A DNA stretch of 64,000 nt, taken from contig NZ_CP036349.1 in assembly GCF_007753265.1 (NCBI RefSeq), positions 3,877,363-3,941,362 on the forward strand, given 5' to 3'. Origin of the DNA: Botrimarina mediterranea (GTDB taxonomy: Bacteria; Planctomycetota; Planctomycetia; Pirellulales; Lacipirellulaceae). Below are positions 34,629 through 44,300 of the stretch, one piece after another; position 1 is the stretch's first letter; each line of letters starts with the position of its first letter. The translations under genes were made by a program, and so were the position numbers. Below the pieces are notes generated by a model. The model ran no database searches and had not been told where the DNA came from. It worked only from the letters and a program-made list of their open reading frames with translations.

Positions 34629-35537
34629 ATGCGACCCCTCGCCGGTAAGACCGCACTCGTGACCGGCGCCGCCCGCGGCATCGGCCGGGCGATCGCATTG
34701 CGGCTGGCGGTGAAGGGCATGCGGCTGGCGCTGGCGGACCGCGACATGGCGCGGCTGGCGCTGACGGTGCGGGAGGTCCAGGGCTACGGCGTCGAGACCC
34801 ACGCCTGCGACTGTGAGCTAACCGACCCGGCGTCGGTCGATGACCTGGCCGGGTCGATGCTGCGGCGCTGGGCGGGCGTGGACCTGCTGGTGAACAATGC
34901 CGGGATCGCCCATTACGGCCCGGTCCATGCGATGACCGAGGCGCAGATCGATCGGCTGTTGGCGGTCAACTTCCACGCCCCGATCCGGCTGACGCACGCT
35001 CTGCTGCCGGCGCTGCTGGCCCGGCCCGAGTCGCACGTGCTGAACGTGGGGAGCGTCCTGGGGCTGGCGGTGATGCCGAAGGTGGCCCTGTACTGCGCGT
35101 CCAAGCACGGCTTGGTGGGCTTCAGCGAGACGCTGCGGCTGGAGTACGGCCGTCAGGGGCTCGGCGTGACGACGCTCTGCCCGGGCTTCGTCCGCACGGC
35201 GATGATCGACTCGGCGCCGGTTGCGGGGGCGCCGCTGCGGCAACCGCCGTGGGTCCTCTGCGTGACGCCCAATCAAATCGCCCGCGCGGCGGTGGCGGGC
35301 GTCGAGCGGAACCGTCGCCGCGTCGTGGTCGATCCCGTCGGCCGCTGGTTGCGGGGCGCGATGGGGCTGGCGCCGGGCGTGTTCGACTGGATGAACTCGC
35401 TCGGCCGATCGAAACGGGTGGCCGAGAAGCGGGCCGAGCTGGCGGCGCTCGGCGCTAATAGAGAAGCGGCTCTGCGGATCAAGCTGGGGATTGCCCCAGA
35501 AGAGACGCCGCTAAGCGGCAAGCCGATGGCGGCTTAG
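34629..35537 (+). CDS. Short-chain dehydrogenase/reductase
   Basis: 302 residues. The SDR motifs are complete: TGAARGIG (residues 14-21, NAD(P)-binding), NNAGIAHYG near 90, LNVGSVLG with the catalytic Ser near 139, and YCASKHG (Tyr and Lys). The C-terminal extension of ~60 residues after the core is typical of the family with a membrane-associating tail (GRWLRGAMGLAPGVFDWMNSL). Spacing of 26 bp to the halogenase-like gene suggests one operon, so it may oxidise or reduce the same substrate. Which cofactor is used is unclear; the first acidic residue after strand 2 (LADRD) favours NADH. Confidence 0.92.
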   Translation: MRPLAGKTALVTGAARGIGRAIALRLAVKGMRLALADRDMARLALTVREVQGYGVETHACDCELTDPASVDDLAGSMLRRWAGVDLLVNNAGIAHYGPVHAMTEAQIDRLLAVNFHAPIRLTHALLPALLARPESHVLNVGSVLGLAVMPKVALYCASKHGLVGFSETLRLEYGRQGLGVTTLCPGFVRTAMIDSAPVAGAPLRQPPWVLCVTPNQIARAAVAGVERNRRRVVVDPVGRWLRGAMGLAPGVFDWMNSLGRSKRVAEKRAELAALGANREAALRIKLGIAPEETPLSGKPMAA

Positions 35538-35559
35538 CGGCGTCAACAGCGACGCCAGC

Positions 35560-36282
35560 TCAACACGCATGGTGCCGCCGCTTGACCTTCTGCTTCGGCC
35601 GACGCGACGCGGCGCCGCCGGTGCCGCGGTAGCCGTACTCGGTGGCGAACCACTCGGCGTAGCGCTCACGATCGATATAGCTGCTGTTGCGGTCGTCGAG
35701 CAGGTGGCCCAGCTCGTGGATTAGGATGTTGTTGAGGTAGAAGTCGCGGATCGCGGACTCACTCCAGGTGAGCGTCCAATAGCCGCCGTCCCCCTCGTTC
35801 CACTTCCCGCCGTACATCTTCGATTCGTTGTAGATGGCGGGCGTCGGCGGTTGGCCGAAGTACTCGACGAGCGTCTCGTCGATCGGATAGAGGTACAGCG
35901 CGGGCCCCCACTGCATGCCATAGCACGGCAGGGACTGCTTCTTGCGGGTCATCCGGCTGAATTGGACCACTTCGAGGTCGACGAGGAACGATTCGGGCAA
36001 TTGCGACAGCCGTTCACGCACGTCCTCGGGCGTGAGGACGTGGCGATAGCCCTCACCGGGCCGCTGCACGATGACGCGGTAGCCGTCGCACTCTTCGGAT
36101 GGCTCGTGCCAGTCTTCAGGCGGTGAGAATGGTAGCGCGAGGTTGCGCTTGGCGACGCCGCGACGTGACTTGGGCTGCGAGTCACGCGCGATGCGCGCTG
36201 AAACGTTGGTATTGCTACGACGTGCCTGTCGCGCGGGCTGCTTCCCGCGGAAGTCGCTGCGTGTTGATCGAGAGGCGGCCAT
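35560..36282 (-). CDS. HEXXH protein, possible metalloprotease
   Basis: 240 residues from the ATG at 36282. The N-terminal ~55 residues are basic and low-complexity. The rest is a globular domain ending with ILIHELGHLLDD (His 189, Glu 190, His 193) and a downstream Glu in RERYAEWFATEYG, the arrangement of gluzincin metalloproteases. No signal peptide is seen. Convergent with the SDR gene. No family is assigned; the match is to the zinc motif only. Confidence 0.68.
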   Translation of the reverse strand: MAASRSTRSDFRGKQPARQARRSNTNVSARIARDSQPKSRRGVAKRNLALPFSPPEDWHEPSEECDGYRVIVQRPGEGYRHVLTPEDVRERLSQLPESFLVDLEVVQFSRMTRKKQSLPCYGMQWGPALYLYPIDETLVEYFGQPPTPAIYNESKMYGGKWNEGDGGYWTLTWSESAIRDFYLNNILIHELGHLLDDRNSSYIDRERYAEWFATEYGYRGTGGAASRRPKQKVKRRHHAC

Positions 36283-37005
36283 GACGTCGGGGGGATAACG
36301 TTCATCTTCACGGTGACAACGCCGAACTCGATCAATTGGCCTCCTCTCCAATCGCGCTCGTCACGTGACATGCGCGGCGTGTGTTGACTCGACGTACCTG
36401 TCGAGATGCGGCCGCTCGTGCCTTCCACTGCCGTGGGTGTTTGGGCGATCTAGCGAGCCACATCTTCATGCTATGCAGCTGGGAAACGGGGAAGCAAATA
36501 AACACATAAGTCACTACTGAATAATAACTTACGTTATTTCGACAGGCTGAAATCGGTGTGCAACCCCCCGGGAGGAAAACCACCCCACAGAGGGGATTGC
36601 GGTCCCCGTGCGTGACCCCGCAATCCGCAACTCCGGGCCCTGTCCCGAGTTATCGAAAGTGGTTTCTGAACGACCAGCCCGCCTTGCTCGACCCCCTCTT
36701 TCGGACCATGCGCAAAGCCGCACGTCGGAATAGGCGGAAAGGGCTGATCAGCGGGTGGCGCCGGGACGGCCACCCCCTCCGTAGAGGGTGTCCCCGGAGT
36801 AGCGTGCGCTGGCTGGACACCTCCGCCGACTCGCTAGTTCCGCCTCCGAGCAGCCGTTGGATGGCGTCCGGAGGGGACGGACACGCTACGCGACCGCACT
36901 TGCCGCGCCCCCGGTTCGATCGTGGGTAACGCTGATACGATGTAGCGCGGCCTGCGCCATTGAATGCGTCACCGATCGATTCTCTCCCACAGAACACCAC
37001 GTCGT
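36283..37005. other. Long intergenic region with palindromes
   Basis: About 720 bp between divergent genes (HEXXH protein minus, ThiO plus) with no coding signal. It includes an AT-rich island near 36496-36540 with the palindrome AATAAC-TTAC-GTTATT (36523-36538), a 9-bp inverted repeat GGATTGCGG (36594-36602) / CCGCAATCC (36618-36626), and a possible ~100-bp imperfect hairpin at about 36780-36897. No known riboswitch motif such as THI-box was recognised although thiO follows. Confidence 0.55.
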
Positions 37006-38091
37006 ATGCCCAGCCGCGCCACTGCCACCGACCTCATCGTTATCGGCGGAGGCATCGTCGGTCTCTCCGTGGCGTATGAGTTGGCGGGCGCGGGGATGCG
37101 TATCACGCTGCTGGAACGCGGCGAGATCGGCCGTGAGGCGTCGTGGGCGGGGGCCGGCATCCTGCCTCCGGCGTCGTGGTATGTCGATCACCCGGCGCTC
37201 GACGCCTTCGCCATCGAAGCCAGCGCCGCCCACGCCGAGCTGTCGCAGCGATTGCTCGACGAGACCGGCGTCGATGACGAGTACACACGCTGCGGCGCCG
37301 TCTACCACCAGACGCCCGAGAACGCGGCCTGTCTTGCCGCCACCTTCGCGCGCTGGCGTTCGCTGGGCATCGAGGTGATCGACGAGGGCCCGACCTACCA
37401 CGTCCCCGCCGAAGCGCAGGTCCGCAACCCGCGGCGGCTGCGGGCCCTGGCGGCGGCGTGTGCGGGGCGTGGCGTGCACTTGGTGACCGACACCCCCGTC
37501 AACGGCTTCGAGGTCGGCGCGGATGGCGTGATCGCCACGGTGCGGACGCCTAGCGGAACGATCCCGTGCGGAGGACTTTGCCTCTGCGCCGGCGCTTGGA
37601 CGCCGGAACTCGCGCAGCTTGGTTATTCGCATGCCCCAGGCCGGCCGGTGACGGGGCAGATGCTGCTGCTGAGACCGGAAAAGCCGTTGGAGCAGATCGT
37701 CCATCGCTACCCGCACTACGCGGCGCCGCGTCGGGATGGGCTGGTGCTCGTTGGTGCGACGGTCGAGGAAGCCGGGTTCGACAAGCAAGTGACCGAATCG
37801 GCCCGCACCGAGCTCTTGCGGGCGGCGGAGCAGATCGACCCGGCACTAGCGAACGCCACGCTCATGCGGCACTGGGCGGGGCTGCGGCCTGCGTCGGGGG
37901 ACGCGTTGCCGCAGATCGGACTCTTGCCCGGGTACAGCAACGCCTGGGTCGCCAGCGGGCACCACCGCAGCGGTCTGCAATTGGCGCCGCCGACGGCGCG
38001 GCTGGTGAGCGCCATGATCCGCGGCGAGCCATGTGATCTGCCGGCCGCGCCGTTCGATCCATCGCGGTTCGCGAGCGCTACGGTAGCGTGA
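37006..38091 (+). CDS. thiO: Glycine oxidase ThiO-like FAD enzyme
   Basis: 361 residues. The start TDLIVIGGGIVGLSVAYELAGAGMRITLLERG is the FAD-binding Rossmann motif (GxGxxG plus Glu). Later ThiO/DAO-type segments include EASWAGAGILPP near residue 45, GGLCLCAGAWTPEL, HYAAPRRDGLVLVGATVEEAGFDK and RHWAGLRPASGDALPQIG...HHRSGLQLAPPTA. It oxidises glycine to the imine used in thiazole formation of thiamine in aerobes without ThiH. No other thi gene is in the window, so a role as a general amino acid oxidase is not excluded. Confidence 0.9.
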   Translation: MPSRATATDLIVIGGGIVGLSVAYELAGAGMRITLLERGEIGREASWAGAGILPPASWYVDHPALDAFAIEASAAHAELSQRLLDETGVDDEYTRCGAVYHQTPENAACLAATFARWRSLGIEVIDEGPTYHVPAEAQVRNPRRLRALAAACAGRGVHLVTDTPVNGFEVGADGVIATVRTPSGTIPCGGLCLCAGAWTPELAQLGYSHAPGRPVTGQMLLLRPEKPLEQIVHRYPHYAAPRRDGLVLVGATVEEAGFDKQVTESARTELLRAAEQIDPALANATLMRHWAGLRPASGDALPQIGLLPGYSNAWVASGHHRSGLQLAPPTARLVSAMIRGEPCDLPAAPFDPSRFASATVA

Positions 38092-38195
38092 CTCACACTG
38101 GTTGAATCGGCCGGTAATAGTGGCTATTTCGATTCGAAGGCCGCCTCGGGATGCGTTAAAATACGCCTTCACAAGGTTGCCTCTCTTCCACGGTC

Positions 38196-39776
38196 ATGCG
38201 AGCCCTCCCGATGCGATTGACGCCTGTCGTTTGCTCCCTCCTTCTCGCGCTCGTCGCTACCTGCGTCGCGACGGCGGAGGTCCGCCTGCCGTTTCTCTTC
38301 ACGCACCACATGGTGCTGCAACGCGACCAGCCGGCGCCGGTCTGGGGGAAGGCGGCGGCGGGCGAGACCGTGACGGTACGGTTTGGGAATCAGGAGCAAG
38401 TGGCGACGGCCGACGAGTCGGGCAAGTGGAGCGTGACGCTCGACCCGCTGTCGCTCGGCCGGCCGCGGGAGCTGACGGTCACCGGGTCCGAGACCGACGA
38501 ACCCGTCGTGGTGCGTGACGTGCTGGTGGGCGACGTCTGGATTTGCTCGGGTCAATCGAACATGGAATGGTCGATCGAGAACTCCAAGGACGGCGACCTC
38601 GACCTCACCGCGGCCAATCGGCGGCGAATCCGGCTACTCCAGGTCAATCAGATGGGCTCACCGACGCCGCTGGACGATGTCGACCAAGCCTGGAGCGTCG
38701 CCAACCGCGAGTCGGTCAAGTCGTTTTCGGCGGTTGGGTACCACTTCGGCGTGCAGTTGCAGCAGTCGCTCCACGTGCCGATCGGCCTGATCCGCAACGC
38801 CTGGGGCGGTTCGTCGTGTGAGACCTGGGTCCCGCTCGACAAGCTACAAGACGCGGCGATGTACGGCCCGCTGTTGGAACGCTGGAAAAAGGTCGAGGGA
38901 GAGCACGACGAGGCCGCGTTGCGAGCCGACTACGCTACAAAGCTCGCCGGCTTCTACGAGCAGCGCGACGCCGCGTACGCCGCCGGCAAGCCGTCGGGAC
39001 GGGCGCCGTGGGTCGATAACCCGCTGTTCCACCAGCACCGCCCGGCGAATCTCTACAACGCCCGCGTGCTGCCGATCGTGCCCTTCGCGATCAAGGGCGT
39101 GATCTGGTACCAGGGCGAGTCGAACGCCGGCCGGGCGTACCAGTACCGCGACCTGTTCCCGCGGATGATTACGTCGTGGCGCGAGGCGTGGGGCCAGGGC
39201 GATTTCCCGTTCTACTGGGTCCAGCTCGCCGACTTCACGCCCGAAACCGCCGACCCGGTGAAGGGCTCCGACTGGGCCGAGCTCCGCGAAGCCCAGACAA
39301 TGACCATCGACGCCGTCCCCAACGCGGGCGAGGCGGTCATCATCGACATCGGCGAGGCGAACGACATCCACCCGCGCAACAAGCGCGAGGTCGGCCTCCG
39401 GCTGGCGCGGCTGGCGCTCGCCGACACTTACGGCAAGAAGATCAAAGCGGCGAGCCCGCGTTACGAGAGCCTCTCCATCGACGGCGAGAAGGCGACGGTC
39501 ACCATCGGCGACGTCGGCGACGGGCTCAAGACGTTCGACGGCGTCGCGCCGCGAGGATTTACCATTGCGGGCGAAGACCAAGTCTTCCATGCCGCGGCGG
39601 CCGAGATCGTCGATAAGTCGAAGGTCGTCGTCCACTCCGACGCGGTCCCGAACCCCGTCGCGGTCCGTTACGGCTGGGCCAACAACCCGGTGGTGAACGT
39701 TTTCGACTCTGCTTGGTTGCCGCTGACTCCGTTCCGCACCGACGATTGGCCGGGCGTGACGGCAGAGGCTCGGTAG
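38196..39776 (+). CDS. Sialate O-acetylesterase-like exported esterase
   Basis: 526 residues. Signal peptide at the N-terminus (VVCSLLLALVATCVATAE). The SGNH-type esterase begins LPFLFTHHMVLQRDQPAPVWGKA, a typical sialate 9-O-acetylesterase opening. The nucleophile Ser is in VWICSGQSNMEWS near residue 118 and the C-terminal Asp/His pair is in DIGEANDIHPRNKREVG near residue 390. Removes acetyl groups from sugars in the periplasm. It follows thiO at 104 bp but is unlikely to share its function. Confidence 0.92.
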   Translation: MRALPMRLTPVVCSLLLALVATCVATAEVRLPFLFTHHMVLQRDQPAPVWGKAAAGETVTVRFGNQEQVATADESGKWSVTLDPLSLGRPRELTVTGSETDEPVVVRDVLVGDVWICSGQSNMEWSIENSKDGDLDLTAANRRRIRLLQVNQMGSPTPLDDVDQAWSVANRESVKSFSAVGYHFGVQLQQSLHVPIGLIRNAWGGSSCETWVPLDKLQDAAMYGPLLERWKKVEGEHDEAALRADYATKLAGFYEQRDAAYAAGKPSGRAPWVDNPLFHQHRPANLYNARVLPIVPFAIKGVIWYQGESNAGRAYQYRDLFPRMITSWREAWGQGDFPFYWVQLADFTPETADPVKGSDWAELREAQTMTIDAVPNAGEAVIIDIGEANDIHPRNKREVGLRLARLALADTYGKKIKAASPRYESLSIDGEKATVTIGDVGDGLKTFDGVAPRGFTIAGEDQVFHAAAAEIVDKSKVVVHSDAVPNPVAVRYGWANNPVVNVFDSAWLPLTPFRTDDWPGVTAEAR

Positions 39777-39957
39777 CGAGAGTCGCGTCGCACTCTTCGT
39801 GCGGCATGCGCCGTTGGCGCCGGCTACGCGGGCCTCCGCAGGGCCGTGGTGAGTGTGGCTTTCCCGTTACGGTGACGTACGGTTCGGCAGAAGTTGTGTC
39901 GCCACTCGGCGCCGGATTTACCGGCGGAGAGAGGCGACGTTCCGACTGCCGACGCCG

Positions 39958-41322
39958 ATGGTCTCGCTCGACTCTGCTTTCACCGATGGCGCTTTCACCG
40001 AAGGCGCCTTCGCCGACAACCAGCTCTTCTCGCCGCTACTGTCGGACGAGGAGTTCTGCCCGCGCGAACCCACGGACCTTGCGGAGACGGGGGTCAGCCG
40101 CGTGCTGCTCGAGGAGCTAGCGCTGAAGCTGCTGCTGCAGGTCGGCTCGGCCGCGGGGCGCGAGATCGGCCGGCGGATGTGCCTGCCCTTCTGTCTGGTC
40201 GAGCCGCTGTTAGGCGATTTGCGGTCGCGGCAGCTGATGTTCCACGAGCGGCAGGCGCCGCTGAACGACTACTACTACGCGCTGACCGACAGCGGTCGCG
40301 ACCGCGCGGCGTCGGCGATGAAGACCTCGGCGTACGTCGGCCCGGCGCCGGTGCCGATGGACGACTACGTCCTGGCGGTCGAGGCGCAGACCATCCGCGC
40401 CGAAGCGGTCCAGCGTCAGCAGCTCGTGCGGGCGTTCTCCGACATCAGCGTCGAACCGGCGCTGCTCGATGTGCTCGGCCCGGCGGTGAACTCCGGCGCC
40501 GGCCTGTTCCTCTACGGCGCGCCGGGCAACGGCAAGACGACCCTCGCTAAGCGAATCACGGCCTGCTTCGGCAAGAACATCTGGGTCCCGCACGCCCTGA
40601 TCGAAGACGGCCAGATCATCAAGTTCTACGACACCGCGATCCACACCCGGGCCGGCTCTGGGGACGACGACCTGGGGATGCTCGCCGAGGACGGCGTCGA
40701 TCCGCGTTGGATCAAGATCCGTCGGCCGACGGCGATCGTTGGCGGTGAGCTGACGATGGACAGCCTCGAGATCCGCCACGACCCGGCGTCGAAGGTCAGC
40801 GAGGCGCCGCTACAGCTCAAGAGCAACTGTGGCTGCCTCTTGATCGACGACTTCGGCCGCCAACGCGTCGAGCCGACCGAGCTGCTCAACCGCTGGATCA
40901 TCCCGCTGGAAAACCGCTGTGACTACCTGACGCTCGCCAGCGGCAAGAAGGTTCAGACGCCGTTCGACCAGCTGATCATCTTCTCGACGAACCTCGAACC
41001 CCACGAACTAGCGGACGAGGCGTTCCTACGCCGCATCCCTTACAAGGTGGAGGTGACGGACCCAACGGTCGATGAGTTCCGCTCGTTGTTCCGGGCGAGC
41101 TGCGAGTCGATCGGCTGCGCATACCGACCCGAAGCGGTCGACTACCTGCTGCAGAAGCACTACCACCCGCGGAAGATGCCGCTGCGGCGTTGCCACGCGC
41201 GCGACCTGTTGATGCAGGTGCGGAACTTCTGCGCGTACCAGGGCCTGCCCGTTGAGTTGCGGCCCGACTACCTCGACCGCGCGGTGGGGGCGTACTTCAC
41301 GGCCCTCGGCGGCGCGAGATGA
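39958..41322 (+). CDS. AAA+ ATPase of the kinase-tubulin operon
   Basis: About 454 residues. The N-terminal part has a helical section near residues 45-100 that could be a winged helix. The AAA core holds Walker A GAPGNGKT (187-194), Walker B LLIDD (294-298) and sensor 1 FSTN (342-345). The C-terminus carries an Arg-rich lid (HPRKMPLRRCHARDLL). No family name can be assigned; the length and the very large insert between Walker A and B differ from MoxR. The start is the ATG at 39958. It overlaps the kinase-tubulin gene by 4 bp (ATGA), the tightest possible coupling, so it probably remodels or delivers that protein. Confidence 0.85.
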   Translation: MVSLDSAFTDGAFTEGAFADNQLFSPLLSDEEFCPREPTDLAETGVSRVLLEELALKLLLQVGSAAGREIGRRMCLPFCLVEPLLGDLRSRQLMFHERQAPLNDYYYALTDSGRDRAASAMKTSAYVGPAPVPMDDYVLAVEAQTIRAEAVQRQQLVRAFSDISVEPALLDVLGPAVNSGAGLFLYGAPGNGKTTLAKRITACFGKNIWVPHALIEDGQIIKFYDTAIHTRAGSGDDDLGMLAEDGVDPRWIKIRRPTAIVGGELTMDSLEIRHDPASKVSEAPLQLKSNCGCLLIDDFGRQRVEPTELLNRWIIPLENRCDYLTLASGKKVQTPFDQLIIFSTNLEPHELADEAFLRRIPYKVEVTDPTVDEFRSLFRASCESIGCAYRPEAVDYLLQKHYHPRKMPLRRCHARDLLMQVRNFCAYQGLPVELRPDYLDRAVGAYFTALGGAR

Positions 41323-44300
41323 ATCTCATGAACGACCCGCGAGAAAGCGTCGTGAACGACAACCACCAAAAGCCCGACGTGCTGCTCCCCGGCTACGAGC
41401 TGATCGAGAAGATCGGCGCGGGCGGTTACGGCGAGGTGTGGAGCGCCATGGCGCCGGGCGGGCTGCACAAGGCGGTCAAGTATGTCTTCGGCAATGAGTT
41501 CGACAAGCGCGCCATCAGCGAGATGAACGCGCTGCAGAAGGTGAAGTCGGTGCGGCACCCGTTCTTGCTCTCGCTCGAGCGGATCGAGGTGGTCGACGGC
41601 CGGTTGATCGTGGTGTCGGAGCTCGCCGACGGCAGCCTGCGCGACCGCTTCCGTGAGTGCTTCGCGGAGGGTCTCCCGGGCATCCCGCGCGACGAGCTGC
41701 TCGGCTATCTAGCCGACGCCGCCGACGCGCTCGACTACCTTGCGGACCGGCATGAGCTGGCGCACCTCGACATCAAGCCCGAGAACCTGCTGCTCGTGGC
41801 GGGGCACGTCAAGGTGGCCGACTTCGGCCTCGTGAAGAGCCTGAGTCTCCAGACGCAGGCGTCGCTGGTGGGCGGCATGACGCCCGCGTACGCAGCGCCC
41901 GAGGTGTTCCGCGGTGTGCCGACTCGCCATAGCGATCAGTACAGCCTAGCGATCCTCTACCAAGAGATGCTGACGGGCGCCCCGACGTTCGCCGGCGCCA
42001 ACGCGGCGGAGCTGACGCTGCAGCACATGAAGGACGACCCGGACCTCCACTCGCTCGGCGGGGCGGACCGGTTCGCCGTGGCGCGGGCGCTGTCGAAGGA
42101 CCCCGCGAACCGTTTCGACTCGGCCCGCGCGTTTGTCGCGGCGTTGCGATCGCAACCGACTTCCTCGGCGTTCGATGGCGCGGCGTGCAACGTCGCGAGC
42201 CCTCCCGAAAGCCGTGAAGCTTTCACGGCCCCGGCGGCGAATCGCTTTTCGGTGACCGAGGTCTTCGAGGACAACCCGGCCGAAACGGGTCCTGGCGGGT
42301 CGGAGCTCGCGACGGTGCGGCCCGCGCCGCTCGTCACGCCCAAGCCAAGCGAGGTCTCGGCGCCCGACGCCGACGCCTCGCCCTTCGCCGCGGCGCCGGC
42401 GGTCTTCATCGGCGTCGGCGGGACCGGCGCGCGGGTGCTCCGCGCCTTGCGCGCGCAGATGCGCGAGCGTCTCGGCGCCACCGCGCCGTTGCCAGCGGCA
42501 CCGATGCTGCTCTTCGATACGGACTCGCGAACGCTGGCCGCTGCTTCCATCGGCGGCGATCGCGGCATCGGACTCGACGCCGGCGAAACGGTGTCGCTGC
42601 CCCTCCGGCGGCCGCAGGCGTACCGCGACAAGTCGGAGCTGCTGCTGCGTTGGCTCGGCCGCCGCTGGTTGTACAACGTCCCGCGCTCGCTACAGACCGA
42701 GGGCATCCGCCCGCTCGGTCGCCTGGCGCTGGTAGACCACGCGCGCCAAGCGTTCCAACGACTGCGATCGGTGGTCTCCGGCGCGATCGAGCCCGACAGC
42801 CGCGACGCCTCGACCGAGGCGATTGGCCTCTCGTTCGATCAACCCGGGTTACGGGTGTACGTTGTCGGTTCAACGGCCGGCGGGACCGGGTCGGGCATGT
42901 CGATCGACATCGCTTACGCGGTGCGTTCGATTGTGAAGCGACTAGGCGTCGAGGACGCGACGGTCATCGGTGTGATGACGCACTCGACTTTCCGAGAGAA
43001 CAGCCGATCCGAACTCGCCCGGGTGAACTCTTACGCCTGGCTCAGCGAGTTTGAGCAGTTCCGCCAGAGCGATCAGGGCTACCCAGGCGACTCGAGTGTT
43101 GGGCTGCCCGAACACGAACGCGGCGTCGAGGCGTTCGACCACACTTACTTCGTGCCGCTGGGCGAGCAGATCGATACGCCCGCTCTGGAGTCCGCCGCCG
43201 AAGCGGTTGCGGAGTACCTGTTCGCCGACGCGTTCACCACGGGGCAACGCCTGCTCGACGCGTTCCGCGCCCAGCGCGCGGACGCCAAGGGTTCGACGCT
43301 GCGTTCGTTCGCCGTCCGTCACCGCGACAGCCAAGGCGATACGACACTCAGCCCGCTGGAGAGCGCTGCGGTTTCGCGGATGCTCGATCGGTGGGTTGGC
43401 GTCACTACGGACGAGCCCCCAGCGACGGACCTCAACTCGACCGACCAGGTGGTGCACGGCGCTGTGGCGTTCTTGGGTCGCACGCAGCTCGACGCCTCGA
43501 CACTTGCGTCGAACTGCCGCTCGATCCTGGAAGCGTCGCTGGGCGGCGACGCGTCGGCGTACTTCGAGGCCCGCTTCGGCGCCGATCGGTCGCGCAACCT
43601 CGCCGCGCTCGGCGGCAAGATCGATGAAGGCTTCGGGATCGTCTCCGCCGACGACGAACCGACCAAGCTCGAACAGAAAGTGATCGACACGATCATCGAG
43701 CCGATGGTCAACAAGCTGGCGGAAGAGTCGATCGCCTGGACAATCGGCCGCGTCAACGACACGCAAGAACGCCTCGAGGGCGCCGATCGGGCGATCCGTT
43801 GGCTCGAAGATCACTTGAATGCCGTCGAGGCCGACCTGCAGAAGGTGATGGCCAACGTCGTTGCGGATCGCGCGCGGGTTGTGAAGAACAACGCCAAGGG
43901 CGACAAGTTCAAGCTCTTCCGTCTGAGGCTCGATCACGCCGCACTCGTCGCCGCCCGCCGGATCAGCCAGCGGTTGCGTGAACAATTGCGGGAGCTGCCG
44001 GCCGAGCTGACAACGCTAAGGGACGTGATCGAGTCGTTGCGTCCGGCAGTGAACCTTGAGGCGTTGGACGCCCCGCCGTCGGAGATCGAGCGGTTCTCGA
44101 TCGCGCTCGAGCAGCGTCTGCAGGCGGATTACCTGACGTCGCACGGGGGGCTGCTCGGCGCACTCGCCGAAGAGACCCGCTCGCCATCGCTGGCGGGGAC
44201 GATCGCTCACGGCGCGAAGCGGGTCGCCCGCGACGGGGCAAACGCCTCTCGGGCCGCCGCCGACGCCGCTTTGACGGCCGGCTTTGCCGAACCACCGCTG

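Noticed and set aside
36886-37788. A 300-codon minus-strand ORF over thiO
   Set aside because: Opposes a well-supported FAD enzyme; Arg- and Gly-rich nonsense-type composition.
42942-43985. A 347-codon minus-strand ORF inside the kinase-tubulin gene
   Set aside because: No family features and fully inside a clear coding frame on the other strand.
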